A DNA stretch of 9,379 bases from Clostridia bacterium (GTDB taxonomy: Bacteria; Bacillota_A; Clostridia; Christensenellales; CAG-138). The notes under the pieces were generated by a model. That model was given only the letters and a program-made list of their open reading frames with translations, was not told where the DNA came from and did not search any database. Positions 1-8,073 of this stretch are shown piece after piece (position 1 is the first letter of the stretch; every line of letters begins with the position of its first letter). The DNA is taken from positions 1 to 9,379 of the forward strand of contig JAFZCW010000019.1 of the NCBI GenBank assembly GCA_017556125.1, in the 5' to 3' direction. The translations under genes and the position numbers were made by a program.

Positions 1-91
1 CATCCGTTGAAGCAGGCGTTCCGTCCGTTGAAGCGGGTGTGCCTTCTGTCGATGCTGGCGTTCCGTCCGTCGAAGAGGGTGTGCCGTCTGT
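1..91 (-). repeat. 21-bp tandem repeats encoding heptads GTP(A/S)ST(D/E)
   Basis: Four full 21-bp units are visible at 71-91, 50-70, 29-49 and 8-28, with the first 7 nt of a fifth at 1-7, all in frame within the exported protein. The encoded heptads read TDGTPSS, TDGTPAS, TEGTPAS, TDGTPAS. Codons alternate between units: ACA/GGC/ACA/CCC in the first and third, ACG/GGA/ACG/CCA or CCT in the second and fourth. This implies a 42-bp higher-order unit. The array continues past the window edge, so copy number is unknown. Confidence 0.85.
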
Positions 92-394
92 CGATGCAGA
101 CGCAGAAGCCATCATCATAGGAATACTGCCCTCTGAAGCAGGCGTTCCGGAGTCTGCCGATACAGGCGATTCATCATCCTTCGGCATTTGATCGTCAGCC
201 GATGTCTGGGAGTCACCGGCTGAACTGTCCATATCATCGGAAGCAGGTGCCGGCATGGACGCTGGCGCATTGAACTGCGGCGGGGCTTCGGGAATCGGGT
301 TCTCCTCCGCCTCTGCATAAGCTTTCCCGCTGAGCGCAATTGTCAGCAGTGCGGCAAAGGCTACGCCTTTCAGTTTTTTCACCCATTTCTTCAT
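1..394 (-). CDS. Exported low-complexity Ser/Thr/Pro/Asp repeat protein, N-terminal part (C-terminus beyond the window)
   Basis: Reading leftward from the ATG at 394-392, the frame is open for 131 codons to the window edge with no stop, so the C-terminus is not visible. The first 27 residues are a typical Sec signal peptide: a basic start MKKWVKKLK, a hydrophobic core VAFAALLTIAL, and an AYA signal peptidase I site before EAEENP. A Pro/Ala/Ser/Asp/Met-rich, probably disordered stretch follows (about residues 28-100). Tandem heptads of the form GTPAST(D/E) then run off the edge, with one isolated diverged copy near residue 85. An SD-like GGAGG lies at 406-410, 11 nt before the ATG, which supports this start. 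No catalytic or anchoring domain is visible, so function is unknown. The tail could be a wall-spanning linker or stalk to a downstream domain such as a hydrolase or adhesin; that is inference only. Confidence 0.72.
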   Translation of the reverse strand, partial: MKKWVKKLKGVAFAALLTIALSGKAYAEAEENPIPEAPPQFNAPASMPAPASDDMDSSAGDSQTSADDQMPKDDESPVSADSGTPASEGSIPMMMASASASTDGTPSSTDGTPASTEGTPASTDGTPASTD

Positions 395-420
395 TTTCGT
401 TGAATCCTCCGTCAGAAAAG

Positions 421-530
421 GAACTAATTGCAACAATCCAATTGATTTTTACACATATTTACCTATGTTATATTTTACACGATTTTTGCTGATTTTCATA
501 TATTTTTTTCACTTTTTGCCTCTCATTTTC
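421..530 (-). promoter_or_regulatory. AT-rich upstream region of the exported repeat protein
   Basis: This stretch is much more AT-rich than the flanking genes and lies directly upstream of the exported-protein gene, so its promoter is expected here. Two direct copies of TTTTACAC (plus strand) occur at 447-454 and 473-480, 26 bp apart. Between them is the inverted pair ACATA/TATGT with a 6-bp spacer. AATTG/CAATT with an 8-bp spacer lies just downstream in the sense of transcription. I found -10-like sequences (TAAAAT, TATAAC) but no convincing -35 at proper spacing. The repeats could be operator sites or chance in AT-rich DNA. Confidence 0.3.
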
Positions 531-630
531 ACCTGCATGCCCGACATGCCTCAGGCCTCAGATACCGTCGGATGATTTGTGGTTTTCAGGTCCCGTAATA
601 GTTGTTCATCCTTGTCATCCCGATTTCCCT

Positions 631-676
631 ATAAAAAGAAAGAACCGGCTCCGCTTTCTGAAAGCGAAAACCGGCC
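631..676 (-). terminator. Rho-independent terminator for the epimerase gene (and possibly ppdK read-through)
   Basis: Read on the minus strand, CCGG (674-671) pairs with CCGG (648-645) around an inner stem CGCTTTC/GAAAGCG. The U-rich tail TTCTTTCTTTTTAT follows at 644-631. The U/GAG internal region can form wobble pairs, giving an almost continuous stem. It begins about 25 nt after the epimerase stop codon and faces the right way. On the plus strand no U-tract follows, so it is unidirectional. The rest of 395-700 between the two genes holds no other feature I can support, apart from the AT-rich upstream region described separately. Confidence 0.85.
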
Positions 677-700
677 TTCGATATGTAGTATGCAGCAAGA

Positions 701-1558
701 TTAAAAAACTTCCTGATGACCTGTGCCGACCCGCGGGATCCCGTGTTCCTGAAGCCATAGGACGGATCCCTGAAGCGCTTTGACCGTCTTTGTTTCCAGA
801 ACACACCTGGCATTCCTGCTTTCGGCAAAATCCAGCCTTTCCATGAGATCGATATCCCCGTTCCCAAGGGCAAGATGGTTCCGCGGGGGTGTTTCCGTCC
901 CGTCATGAACATGGAAATGAACCAGACGGTCCCGGTGTTCCAGAATAAAAGGAACATCCCTTTCCCCCGCCGCCTTTGAGTGCCCGATATCCCAGGTAAG
1001 ACCAAATCGCGGACTTTCCAGCAGGTAATCGATCGCCTTCTTCTCGTAATCAAGGAACCCGTCCGTATTTTCGACTGCAATCAGCACATCCGAATCCCCG
1101 ATCCATTCCTCGCACAGCGATCGGAACGATTCAAACGACTTCATGTACACATCAAAATTCCGTTCGTACATCCGTACTTTCCGATCCGGAAGCGTGATAT
1201 GTATCCCATGATTCATATGCATGTTCAGAATCAGCGGCTGGCCGGCATCACCGTACTCGTCCCTAAGAGGTATCAGTTTCTTCGCTGTTTCAACCGCACG
1301 TCGCACGGTTTCCAGATACGCCCCCGAGACAAGATGATTGAAATCCGCGATGTTCAGGTTCTCATCCAGATGGATCGTGTAATAGATCTCCGCTTCTTCC
1401 GCGATCCGCATCAGCACGTCCGTCTGCTCCAACTGATCAATCTGGTATTCCGGAAAATTCATGTTCAGTTCGATAAAATCGAGACCGAGACGCCTGCACA
1501 ACGCTGCATTCTCCTCCAGCGAACGGTTCTCGATCAGAGTCGGCATTCCAAACTGCAT
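701..1558 (-). CDS. Sugar phosphate isomerase/epimerase family TIM-barrel protein
   Basis: The 285-residue product has the layout of the xylose-isomerase-like TIM barrel family (AP endonuclease family 2 / sugar phosphate isomerase-epimerase). The strand-end motifs come in order: FIELNMNF (28-35), YTIHLDENLN (60-69), ILNMHMNHG (110-118), IAVENTDG (160-167), LTWDIGHSKAAG (187-198), VHFHVHDG (213-220) and VLETKT (253-258). Glu163, Asp190, His193, His216 or His218, and Glu255 are the likely divalent-metal ligands, by analogy with the family. Members act as isomerases, epimerases, dehydratases or endonucleases on sugars and polyols. The exact substrate cannot be read from the sequence. An endonuclease IV role is less likely, since those proteins carry a more extensive trinuclear zinc ligand set. 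The ATG at 1558 has a GGGGA SD-like element 8 nt upstream. The gene follows ppdK in the same direction and ends at a strong terminator. Confidence 0.85.
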   Translation of the reverse strand: MQFGMPTLIENRSLEENAALCRRLGLDFIELNMNFPEYQIDQLEQTDVLMRIAEEAEIYYTIHLDENLNIADFNHLVSGAYLETVRRAVETAKKLIPLRDEYGDAGQPLILNMHMNHGIHITLPDRKVRMYERNFDVYMKSFESFRSLCEEWIGDSDVLIAVENTDGFLDYEKKAIDYLLESPRFGLTWDIGHSKAAGERDVPFILEHRDRLVHFHVHDGTETPPRNHLALGNGDIDLMERLDFAESRNARCVLETKTVKALQGSVLWLQEHGIPRVGTGHQEVF

Positions 1559-1650
1559 TATCTTGTTCCCCGTTTCAAATCAAATAATTCAGGGTTGAGT
1601 GAAAGCGTCAGCCAAAATGCCGACGCTTCCAAAACACTTTCTGTATTCAT
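1558..1650 (-). CDS. Possible 30-codon leader ORF coupled to the epimerase start
   Basis: A short frame opens with ATG at 1650-1648 and ends with TAA at 1560-1558, sharing one base with the epimerase ATG (TAATG). It encodes 30 residues starting MNTESVLEAS and ending LFDLKRGTR. The ATG sits 5 nt after the large hairpin at 1656-1688. The only SD-like bases (GGA, inside that stem) would be sequestered. The TAATG junction is typical of translational coupling. However, an open frame of this length can occur by chance and I recognise no homologue. Its coding sequence spans the second hairpin at 1601-1630, so translating ribosomes would disrupt that structure. Confidence 0.3.
   Translation of the reverse strand: MNTESVLEASAFWLTLSLNPELFDLKRGTR
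1601..1630 (-). other. Stem-loop upstream of the epimerase gene
   Basis: AAGCGTC (1603-1609) and GACGCTT (1622-1628) form a perfect 7-bp stem, extendable to 9 bp with one G-U pair, around a 12-nt loop. On the minus strand only TTTCACTC follows, so this is not a good intrinsic terminator. It lies 43 nt upstream of the epimerase ATG and inside the possible leader ORF. A role in attenuation or mRNA stability is inference. Confidence 0.5.
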
Positions 1651-1655
1651 TTTTT

Positions 1656-1688
1656 CGGTCCGGTCCCGGCATATTTGCCGCCGGACCG
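1656..1688 (-). other. Strong GC hairpin just after the ppdK stop codon, without a U-tract
   Basis: CGGTCCGG (1656-1663) and CCGGACCG (1681-1688) form a perfect 8-bp stem. Inside are a 4-bp CGGC/GCCG stem, an ATATTT hexaloop and a 3-nt bulge. The hairpin starts 9 nt after the ppdK stop, where a terminator would be expected. On the minus strand, however, the six bases that follow are A, not U. On the plus strand the T-run precedes the hairpin. It therefore does not fit intrinsic termination in either direction. It may protect the ppdK mRNA 3' end or shape the leader of the next gene. Confidence 0.6.
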
Positions 1689-1697
1689 TTCAGCAGA

Positions 1698-4328
<2,631 letters not shown>

Positions 4329-4372
4329 TTCGGTAATTGTCCTCTCCTTCTTGAGCAATATTAAAACTCTAA

Positions 4373-4388
4373 CTTATTTATTATAACA
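4373..4388 (-). promoter_or_regulatory. Candidate extended -10 promoter for ppdK
   Basis: On the minus strand, TG (4388-4387), one base, then TATAAT (4385-4380) form a perfect TGnTATAAT extended -10 element. It overlaps the recO stop codon. No good -35 hexamer lies 16-18 bp upstream, which extended -10 promoters tolerate. A start near 4373 would give a leader of about 45 nt before the ppdK ATG, carrying the AAGGAGAGG ribosome site. This would let ppdK be transcribed independently of the phoH operon. Confidence 0.5.
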
Positions 4389-5175
4389 GATTGTCACCGG
4401 TTTTTTGCGATTTTTCTTCAACCAGCCGGATCTGTTTCAAAAAGTCCGTGTAATACGCGAGCGCTTTGGTCCCGTAATCAAAAAAGTGTTCCGTCTGTCC
4501 GCTGAGGATCCTGAACAGTTCGCCGCGGAATCTGTCGCTGATCCTGACACGGTCCATATCTCTGAAATCCAGAAGGATCATACGCCGGATCGCTTCCAGC
4601 GACGTCTTGGATACGTTCCAAGCCCCCGCCGAGCAGGAGGAGCAGACCGCTCCGCACGAGGGAATGCTGTAGAAGACCTCGTTTTCGGAACGCAGATCCT
4701 TTCCGCACTGGACGCAGGACGTCAGGACAGGTCTGTATCCGATCACGTCAAGGTACTTTGACAGAAAACACAGGAAAAGATCCCGGGGCGCTGCCTCCCC
4801 GTACGACAGAAACGTCAGGGTATAGTACAGGAGGTAGAAGAGATCCGTGTTCTTCTCCTCCTCCTGTGAAGCCTCGTGCACAAGCTGCATGGCGGAGGAA
4901 GCGGCGGCAAAGCGTTCCGCGTCCTCGCGCAGAGGGAAGAATGATTCCTGTATGTTCGCCTGACTGACGGTAGCCCTGTCCTTTGAGACATAAAGCTCAA
5001 ACTCTCCGTACACAAACGGCTGCGAGGCGGGCAGGAGCGGGCTTTTCAGCCTTCTGCATCCTCTGGCGTTCGCGTCTATCCTTCCCCGCTCCAGCGTGAG
5101 AACGGAGAGGATCCTGTCGTTCTCCCTGTAATCGACATATCGTGTGACGATTCCGGTAACCTTGCTGTACGGCAT
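4381..5175 (-). CDS. recO: DNA repair protein RecO
   Basis: RecO works with RecF and RecR to load RecA onto SSB-coated single-stranded DNA and can anneal complementary strands. The 264-residue product has the family layout. An N-terminal OB-fold begins MPYSKVTGIVTRYVDYREND and continues to about residue 80, including GRRR-like basic residues GCRRLKSPLLPA (39-50) and FELYVSK (59-65). A helical region spans about 85-150, with YLDVIGYRP at 141-149. A zinc-finger-like region pairs CVQC (154-157) with C-x2-C (178-181), with an extra Cys174. The start ATG at 5175 lies 15 nt after the era stop, with GGAG 7 nt upstream. The era-recO order is typical of Bacillota. Its stop codon overlaps a candidate ppdK promoter. 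Confidence 0.95.
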   Translation of the reverse strand: MPYSKVTGIVTRYVDYRENDRILSVLTLERGRIDANARGCRRLKSPLLPASQPFVYGEFELYVSKDRATVSQANIQESFFPLREDAERFAAASSAMQLVHEASQEEEKNTDLFYLLYYTLTFLSYGEAAPRDLFLCFLSKYLDVIGYRPVLTSCVQCGKDLRSENEVFYSIPSCGAVCSSCSAGAWNVSKTSLEAIRRMILLDFRDMDRVRISDRFRGELFRILSGQTEHFFDYGTKALAYYTDFLKQIRLVEEKSQKTGDNLL

Positions 5176-5190
5176 CTCTACGCTCCGGTA

Positions 5191-6081
5191 TTACTCATAT
5201 CCGAGCTCGTGCAGAACGGAGGGCTTGTTTCGCCAGTCTTCCTTGTACTTGACCCAGAGCTGCAGATTGACGTGGCAGTCCAGCAGGCTTTCCATATCTT
5301 TGCGCGCCTCAAGGCCGATCCGCTTCAGCATTTTGCCCTGCCTGCCGATAATGATACCCTTATGCGATTCCCTTTCGCAATAGATGGTCGCGTAGATATC
5401 GGTCAGCGTCCCGGTCTCCCGGACCTCCATCTTGTCGATGCCGACGCCGATCCCGTGCGGGATCTCCTCCCTGAGAAGCAGAAGCGCCTTTTCCCGGATG
5501 ATCTCCGCGCAGAGATTCCGCTCCGGCTGGTCCGTGACCATATCCTCCGGAAAATACATCGGGCCCGGAACGAGGTATTTCTTCAGTTCTTCCGTAAGAA
5601 ACTCCGTCCCGTCCCCGCGCAGTGCGGAGATCCGGACGACGGAATCAAAACAGCCGGCATCTTTTAGCCGTTCTTCCGTTTCCCGGATCGCGGACTCGTC
5701 CGCGGCGTCGATCTTGTTGACGGCGGCGATCTTCGGGATACGGTACCTTGACAGGCTGGCCAGAACGGCCTCATCCTTCTCACGGACGCCCTGTTTCGCG
5801 TCCGCGACAAATAAAACCGCTTCGATGGATTCCAGAGAATCGTAAGCGGCCTTATACATATATTCCCCCAGCTTGCTCCTCGGCTGCGTGATGCCCGGCG
5901 TGTCCAGGAACACGATCTGGTAGTCCTTTCCCGTCACGACGCCTGTGATGCGGTTTCTGGTCGTCTGGGCGCGGTCCGTCACGATCGACACCTTCTGCCC
6001 GACCAGCGCGTTCATAAGCGTTGATTTCCCGACGTTCGGACTTCCGATAATGGAAACGAATCCGGAGCGAAATTCCGTCAT
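5191..6081 (-). CDS. era: GTPase Era (16S rRNA-binding ribosome maturation factor)
   Basis: Era binds the 3' end of 16S rRNA through a KH domain and couples GTP hydrolysis to late 30S subunit maturation. The 296-residue product shows all GTPase motifs: G1 GSPNVGKS (13-20), a G2 region with QTTRNRI (39-45), G3 DTPG (60-63), G4 NKID (122-125) and G5 SAL (152-154). The C-terminal KH domain follows, with the type loop GRQG (246-249), the family helix MLKRIGLEAR (251-260) and the ending LWVKYKEDWRNKP (275-287). Length matches the usual roughly 300 residues. The ATG at 6081-6079 overlaps the cdd stop as ATGA and gives the standard N-terminus MTEFRSGFVSIIG. An upstream in-frame ATG at 6249 would add 56 residues without homology and run through cdd, so I rejected it. 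Confidence 0.97.
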   Translation of the reverse strand: MTEFRSGFVSIIGSPNVGKSTLMNALVGQKVSIVTDRAQTTRNRITGVVTGKDYQIVFLDTPGITQPRSKLGEYMYKAAYDSLESIEAVLFVADAKQGVREKDEAVLASLSRYRIPKIAAVNKIDAADESAIRETEERLKDAGCFDSVVRISALRGDGTEFLTEELKKYLVPGPMYFPEDMVTDQPERNLCAEIIREKALLLLREEIPHGIGVGIDKMEVRETGTLTDIYATIYCERESHKGIIIGRQGKMLKRIGLEARKDMESLLDCHVNLQLWVKYKEDWRNKPSVLHELGYE

Positions 6082-6494
6082 GCCCTGAGGTCCCCCATCC
6101 CGAACGAATGCGGAAGAAGTTCCCCCAGTGAGCAGACGGTGTATTCCCTGTTCCGGTTGGATGAAATGACGGGCATTTCGGGATCGCAGAATTCGGAGAG
6201 GACCTGTCTGCATACGCCGCACGGGAACGACGGATTGTTTCCAGTGCATATGATCGCAATGCCGTCAAACGCGCGCTTTCCGTCAAATACGGCTTTGAAC
6301 ATGGCCGTGCGTTCCGCGCAGACCGTCGGGGTATACGAAGCGTTCTCGATATTGCATCCGAGATAGTATTCCCCGTCCGATGTCTTCAGACATGCGCCGA
6401 CCTGAAATCCGGAATACGGCGCGTACGCGCGGCGCATCGCCTCTTCCGCCATGTCCAGCATTTTCTCGATCTCTTCCTTCCCGATCCGGTTCAT
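6078..6494 (-). CDS. cdd: Cytidine deaminase
   Basis: This zinc enzyme converts cytidine and deoxycytidine to uridine and deoxyuridine for pyrimidine salvage in the cytoplasm. The 138-residue size fits the homotetrameric bacterial class. The substrate loop YSGFQVGACL spans residues 27-36 and GCNIENASY spans 46-54. The zinc/catalytic signature is Cys59-Ala-Glu61 (CAE, with Glu61 the proton shuttle) together with PCGVCRQ, where Cys92 and Cys95 are the other ligands. The ATG at 6494 overlaps the ybeY stop by 4 nt (ATGA), and its own stop overlaps the era start the same way. cdd between ybeY and era is common in Bacillota. In many of them a diacylglycerol/undecaprenol kinase gene (dgkA) sits next to it, which is absent here. 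Confidence 0.96.
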   Translation of the reverse strand: MNRIGKEEIEKMLDMAEEAMRRAYAPYSGFQVGACLKTSDGEYYLGCNIENASYTPTVCAERTAMFKAVFDGKRAFDGIAIICTGNNPSFPCGVCRQVLSEFCDPEMPVISSNRNREYTVCSLGELLPHSFGMGDLRA

Positions 6495-6934
6495 CTTTCA
6501 ATCCCCATTTCCTTCAGTATTTCTTTCTGACGTGCGATCATGATCTCTTCCTCTTCCGGCTCCATATGGTCATATCCGAGCAGATGCAGACACCCGTGCA
6601 CGGTCAGAAAAGCAAATTCCCTTTCCGGCGAGTGCCCGTATTCCTCCGCCTGGTCATACGCCCTCTGCACGCAGATGGCGATATCTCCCGTATATCCGTC
6701 CGGTCCCGGACCGGTCTCGGAATCGAAAGCGGGAAACGTCAGAACGTCGGTCACCCTGTCGATGCCGCGGAATTCCCTGTTCATTGTCCGTATGCGTTCT
6801 TCTGTGGTCAGCAGGACCGTCATGTACGTCCGCGCGCCTTCCATGGAAAAGGCCGTATCGGCCGCGCGCCGGATCAGGCAGCACACCGATTCGTCAACGG
6901 CGACGTCCTCCTGATAGATCTCGATCGAATTCAT
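6491..6934 (-). CDS. ybeY: Endoribonuclease YbeY (rRNA maturation RNase)
   Basis: YbeY is a zinc-dependent single-strand endoribonuclease involved in 16S rRNA 3'-end maturation and ribosome quality control. The 147-residue product contains the family core MNREFRGIDRVTDVLTFP (51-68), the strand YTGDIAIC (81-88) and the UPF0054 zinc signature HGCLHLLGYDH (113-123), in which His113, His117 and His123 are the metal ligands. The acidic stretch EPEEEE (125-130) after the signature is also usual for the family. The start ATG at 6934 overlaps the phoH stop by 4 nt (ATGA), with AAGGA 9 nt upstream inside phoH. The phoH-ybeY pairing is one of the most conserved in bacteria and fits shared RNA metabolism. 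Confidence 0.97.
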   Translation of the reverse strand: MNSIEIYQEDVAVDESVCCLIRRAADTAFSMEGARTYMTVLLTTEERIRTMNREFRGIDRVTDVLTFPAFDSETGPGPDGYTGDIAICVQRAYDQAEEYGHSPEREFAFLTVHGCLHLLGYDHMEPEEEEIMIARQKEILKEMGIER

Positions 6935-7938
6935 GACTGGTTTTCCTTCTCGGCCGGCCGGACATGTTTTTCATAGCGGTCGTAGGCGGTGATGATCTTC
7001 TGGACGAGATCATGCCGGACGACATCCTTGTACGTCAGGCGTATGATGGAGATCCCCTCGACGTCCTTGAGGACCTCAAGCGCGTGGATCAGCCCGCTTT
7101 TCTTCCCGGCGGGAAGGTCGATCTGCGTGATGTCTCCCGTGACCACGACGCGGGAGCCTTCCCCGAACCTGGTCAGAAACATCTTCATCTGCTCGACCGA
7201 GCAGTTCTGCGCCTCGTCCAGTATGATATACGCGTTGTTCAGCGTCCTGCCGCGCATATACGCGAGCGGGGCGACTTCGATCATGCCCCTTTCCGTATAC
7301 TGCCTGTATCCCTCGTTCCCGAGGAATTCCTGCAGCGCGTCATAGAGCGGTCTCAGATACGGGTCCACCTTCGACTGGAGGTCGCCCGGCAGAAAGCCCA
7401 GCTTCTCCCCAGCTTCCACGGCGGGACGCGTGAGGATGATCCTGTCCACCTCTTTGTTCTTCAGCGCGAGCACGGCCATCGCCACCGCGAGATAGGTTTT
7501 GCCGGTACCGGCGGGGCCGATCCCGAAGACGAGCTCATACTCCTTCAGCGCGGCGACATACTTCTTCTGACCGATCGTCCTGCATTTGACCTGCTTCCCT
7601 CTGCTGGTCACGGCAACGACGTCCTTCATGATCGAATCGATGAGCTCGGCGTTTCCTTCTTTGGCGAGCTCGATCGCGTAGCGCAGCTTCCCGCGGTTGA
7701 TCTTGTCCCCGTTCCGCTGCATCTCAAGCATTTTTTCGATCACAGCTGCTGTCTGCTCCGCGCTTTCCGGGTCCCCCTCGATGCGGATGCCCTGTTCGGA
7801 CGCCGTCACCCGGGTTCCGGTCTCCTCCTCGATGATATGCAGATTCTCGTCAAAGATGCCGAACAGCCCGATCAGATCGTCCATCGCTTCGAGCTGCACG
7901 TTGATGACGGTATTTTCCTGAATAATCTCTTCCGTAAT
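6931..7938 (-). CDS. phoH: PhoH family ATPase (PhoH-like protein), with apparent ATT start codon
   Basis: PhoH-like proteins are cytoplasmic P-loop ATPases related to the helicase superfamily 1 core and linked to RNA metabolism alongside YbeY. The product shows an N-terminal KH-like segment (LFGIFDENLHIIEEETG, about 25-41), Walker A GPAGTGKT (141-148), the motif LTRPAVEAGEKLGFLPGD (169-186), Walker B IILDEAQN (238-245) and sensor-like VVTGDITQIDLP (265-276). The family-like N-terminus TEEIIQENTVIN is in frame upstream of any ATG or GTG. It is preceded by ATT (7938-7936) directly after a TGA, with a strong GGAAGGAAG SD 6 nt away. I therefore place the start at ATT (335 residues). The alternative GTG at 7899 (322 residues) and ATG at 7884 lack a good SD, and the GTG would remove the first strand. 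It heads the operon and overlaps ybeY by 4 nt. Confidence 0.93.
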   Translation of the reverse strand: MTEEIIQENTVINVQLEAMDDLIGLFGIFDENLHIIEEETGTRVTASEQGIRIEGDPESAEQTAAVIEKMLEMQRNGDKINRGKLRYAIELAKEGNAELIDSIMKDVVAVTSRGKQVKCRTIGQKKYVAALKEYELVFGIGPAGTGKTYLAVAMAVLALKNKEVDRIILTRPAVEAGEKLGFLPGDLQSKVDPYLRPLYDALQEFLGNEGYRQYTERGMIEVAPLAYMRGRTLNNAYIILDEAQNCSVEQMKMFLTRFGEGSRVVVTGDITQIDLPAGKKSGLIHALEVLKDVEGISIIRLTYKDVVRHDLVQKIITAYDRYEKHVRPAEKENQS

Positions 7939-7944
7939 TCAATG

Positions 7945-7953
7945 CTTCCTTCC
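7945..7953 (-). promoter_or_regulatory. Ribosome binding site that fixes the phoH start
   Basis: The minus strand reads GGAAGGAAG here, followed by six bases (CATTGA) and then ATT ACG GAA GAG. This is the only good Shine-Dalgarno sequence near the phoH N-terminus. Its spacing suits the ATT codon at 7938 and not the GTG at 7899. The out-of-frame TTG at 7942 would not give PhoH. Confidence 0.75.
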
Positions 7954-7968
7954 GGTTTCAATATGAAA

Positions 7969-7998
7969 ATTATATGGTAATTCATGAACCACCGTCAA
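7969..7998 (-). promoter_or_regulatory. Promoter of the phoH-ybeY-cdd-era-recO operon
   Basis: On the minus strand a -35 TTGACG (7998-7993) is separated by 18 bp from a perfect -10 TATAAT (7974-7969). Predicted transcription starts near 7962, giving a leader of about 24 nt that just includes the SD and the ATT start. It is a housekeeping sigma-type promoter back to back with the dapL promoter; the two -35 elements are 11 bp apart. Confidence 0.8.
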
Positions 7999-8009
7999 TA
8001 ACAGACAGA

Positions 8010-8038
8010 TTGCCTGCCCGGTCAAAATCGGTTATAAT
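8010..8038 (+). promoter_or_regulatory. Promoter of dapL-tmk
   Basis: A -35 TTGCCT (8010-8015) is followed after 17 bp by a perfect -10 TATAAT (8033-8038). Transcription would start near 8045, leaving a leader of about 29 nt before the ATG at 8074. That is too short for a lysine riboswitch or T-box, and I see none. An AATCAATTGATT palindrome (8042-8053) lies at the start point. Confidence 0.8.
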
Positions 8039-8073
8039 ATACAATCAATTGATTCGTTTACTGGAGGTCGCAC

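Noticed and set aside
1..91. The regular repeats as a possible CRISPR array
   Set aside because: The units are contiguous 21-bp coding repeats with no spacers and are in frame with a signal-peptide protein.
115..339. A 74-codon Arg-rich frame on the minus strand
   Set aside because: It is a shifted frame within the exported repeat protein. The frame with a signal peptide, SD and regular heptads is clearly the coding one.
577..783. A 68-codon plus-strand frame across the terminator at 631-676
   Set aside because: It runs through the terminator stem and the epimerase 3' end, has no ribosome binding site and no recognisable product.
4329..4358. A TTG start adding ten residues to PPDK
   Set aside because: There is no Shine-Dalgarno before it. 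The extension translates the ribosome binding site itself, and the ATG at 4328 gives the conserved MKKYVYLFNEG start.
6082..6249. A 56-residue N-terminal extension of Era from an upstream ATG
   Set aside because: It lies wholly within cdd in another frame, has no Era homology, and the ATG at 6081 gives the standard Era N-terminus and an ATGA overlap.
6964..7980. An open frame of 338 codons on the plus strand opposite phoH
   Set aside because: It is the shadow of phoH in an opposite frame, with no family motifs, and it runs into the divergent promoter region.
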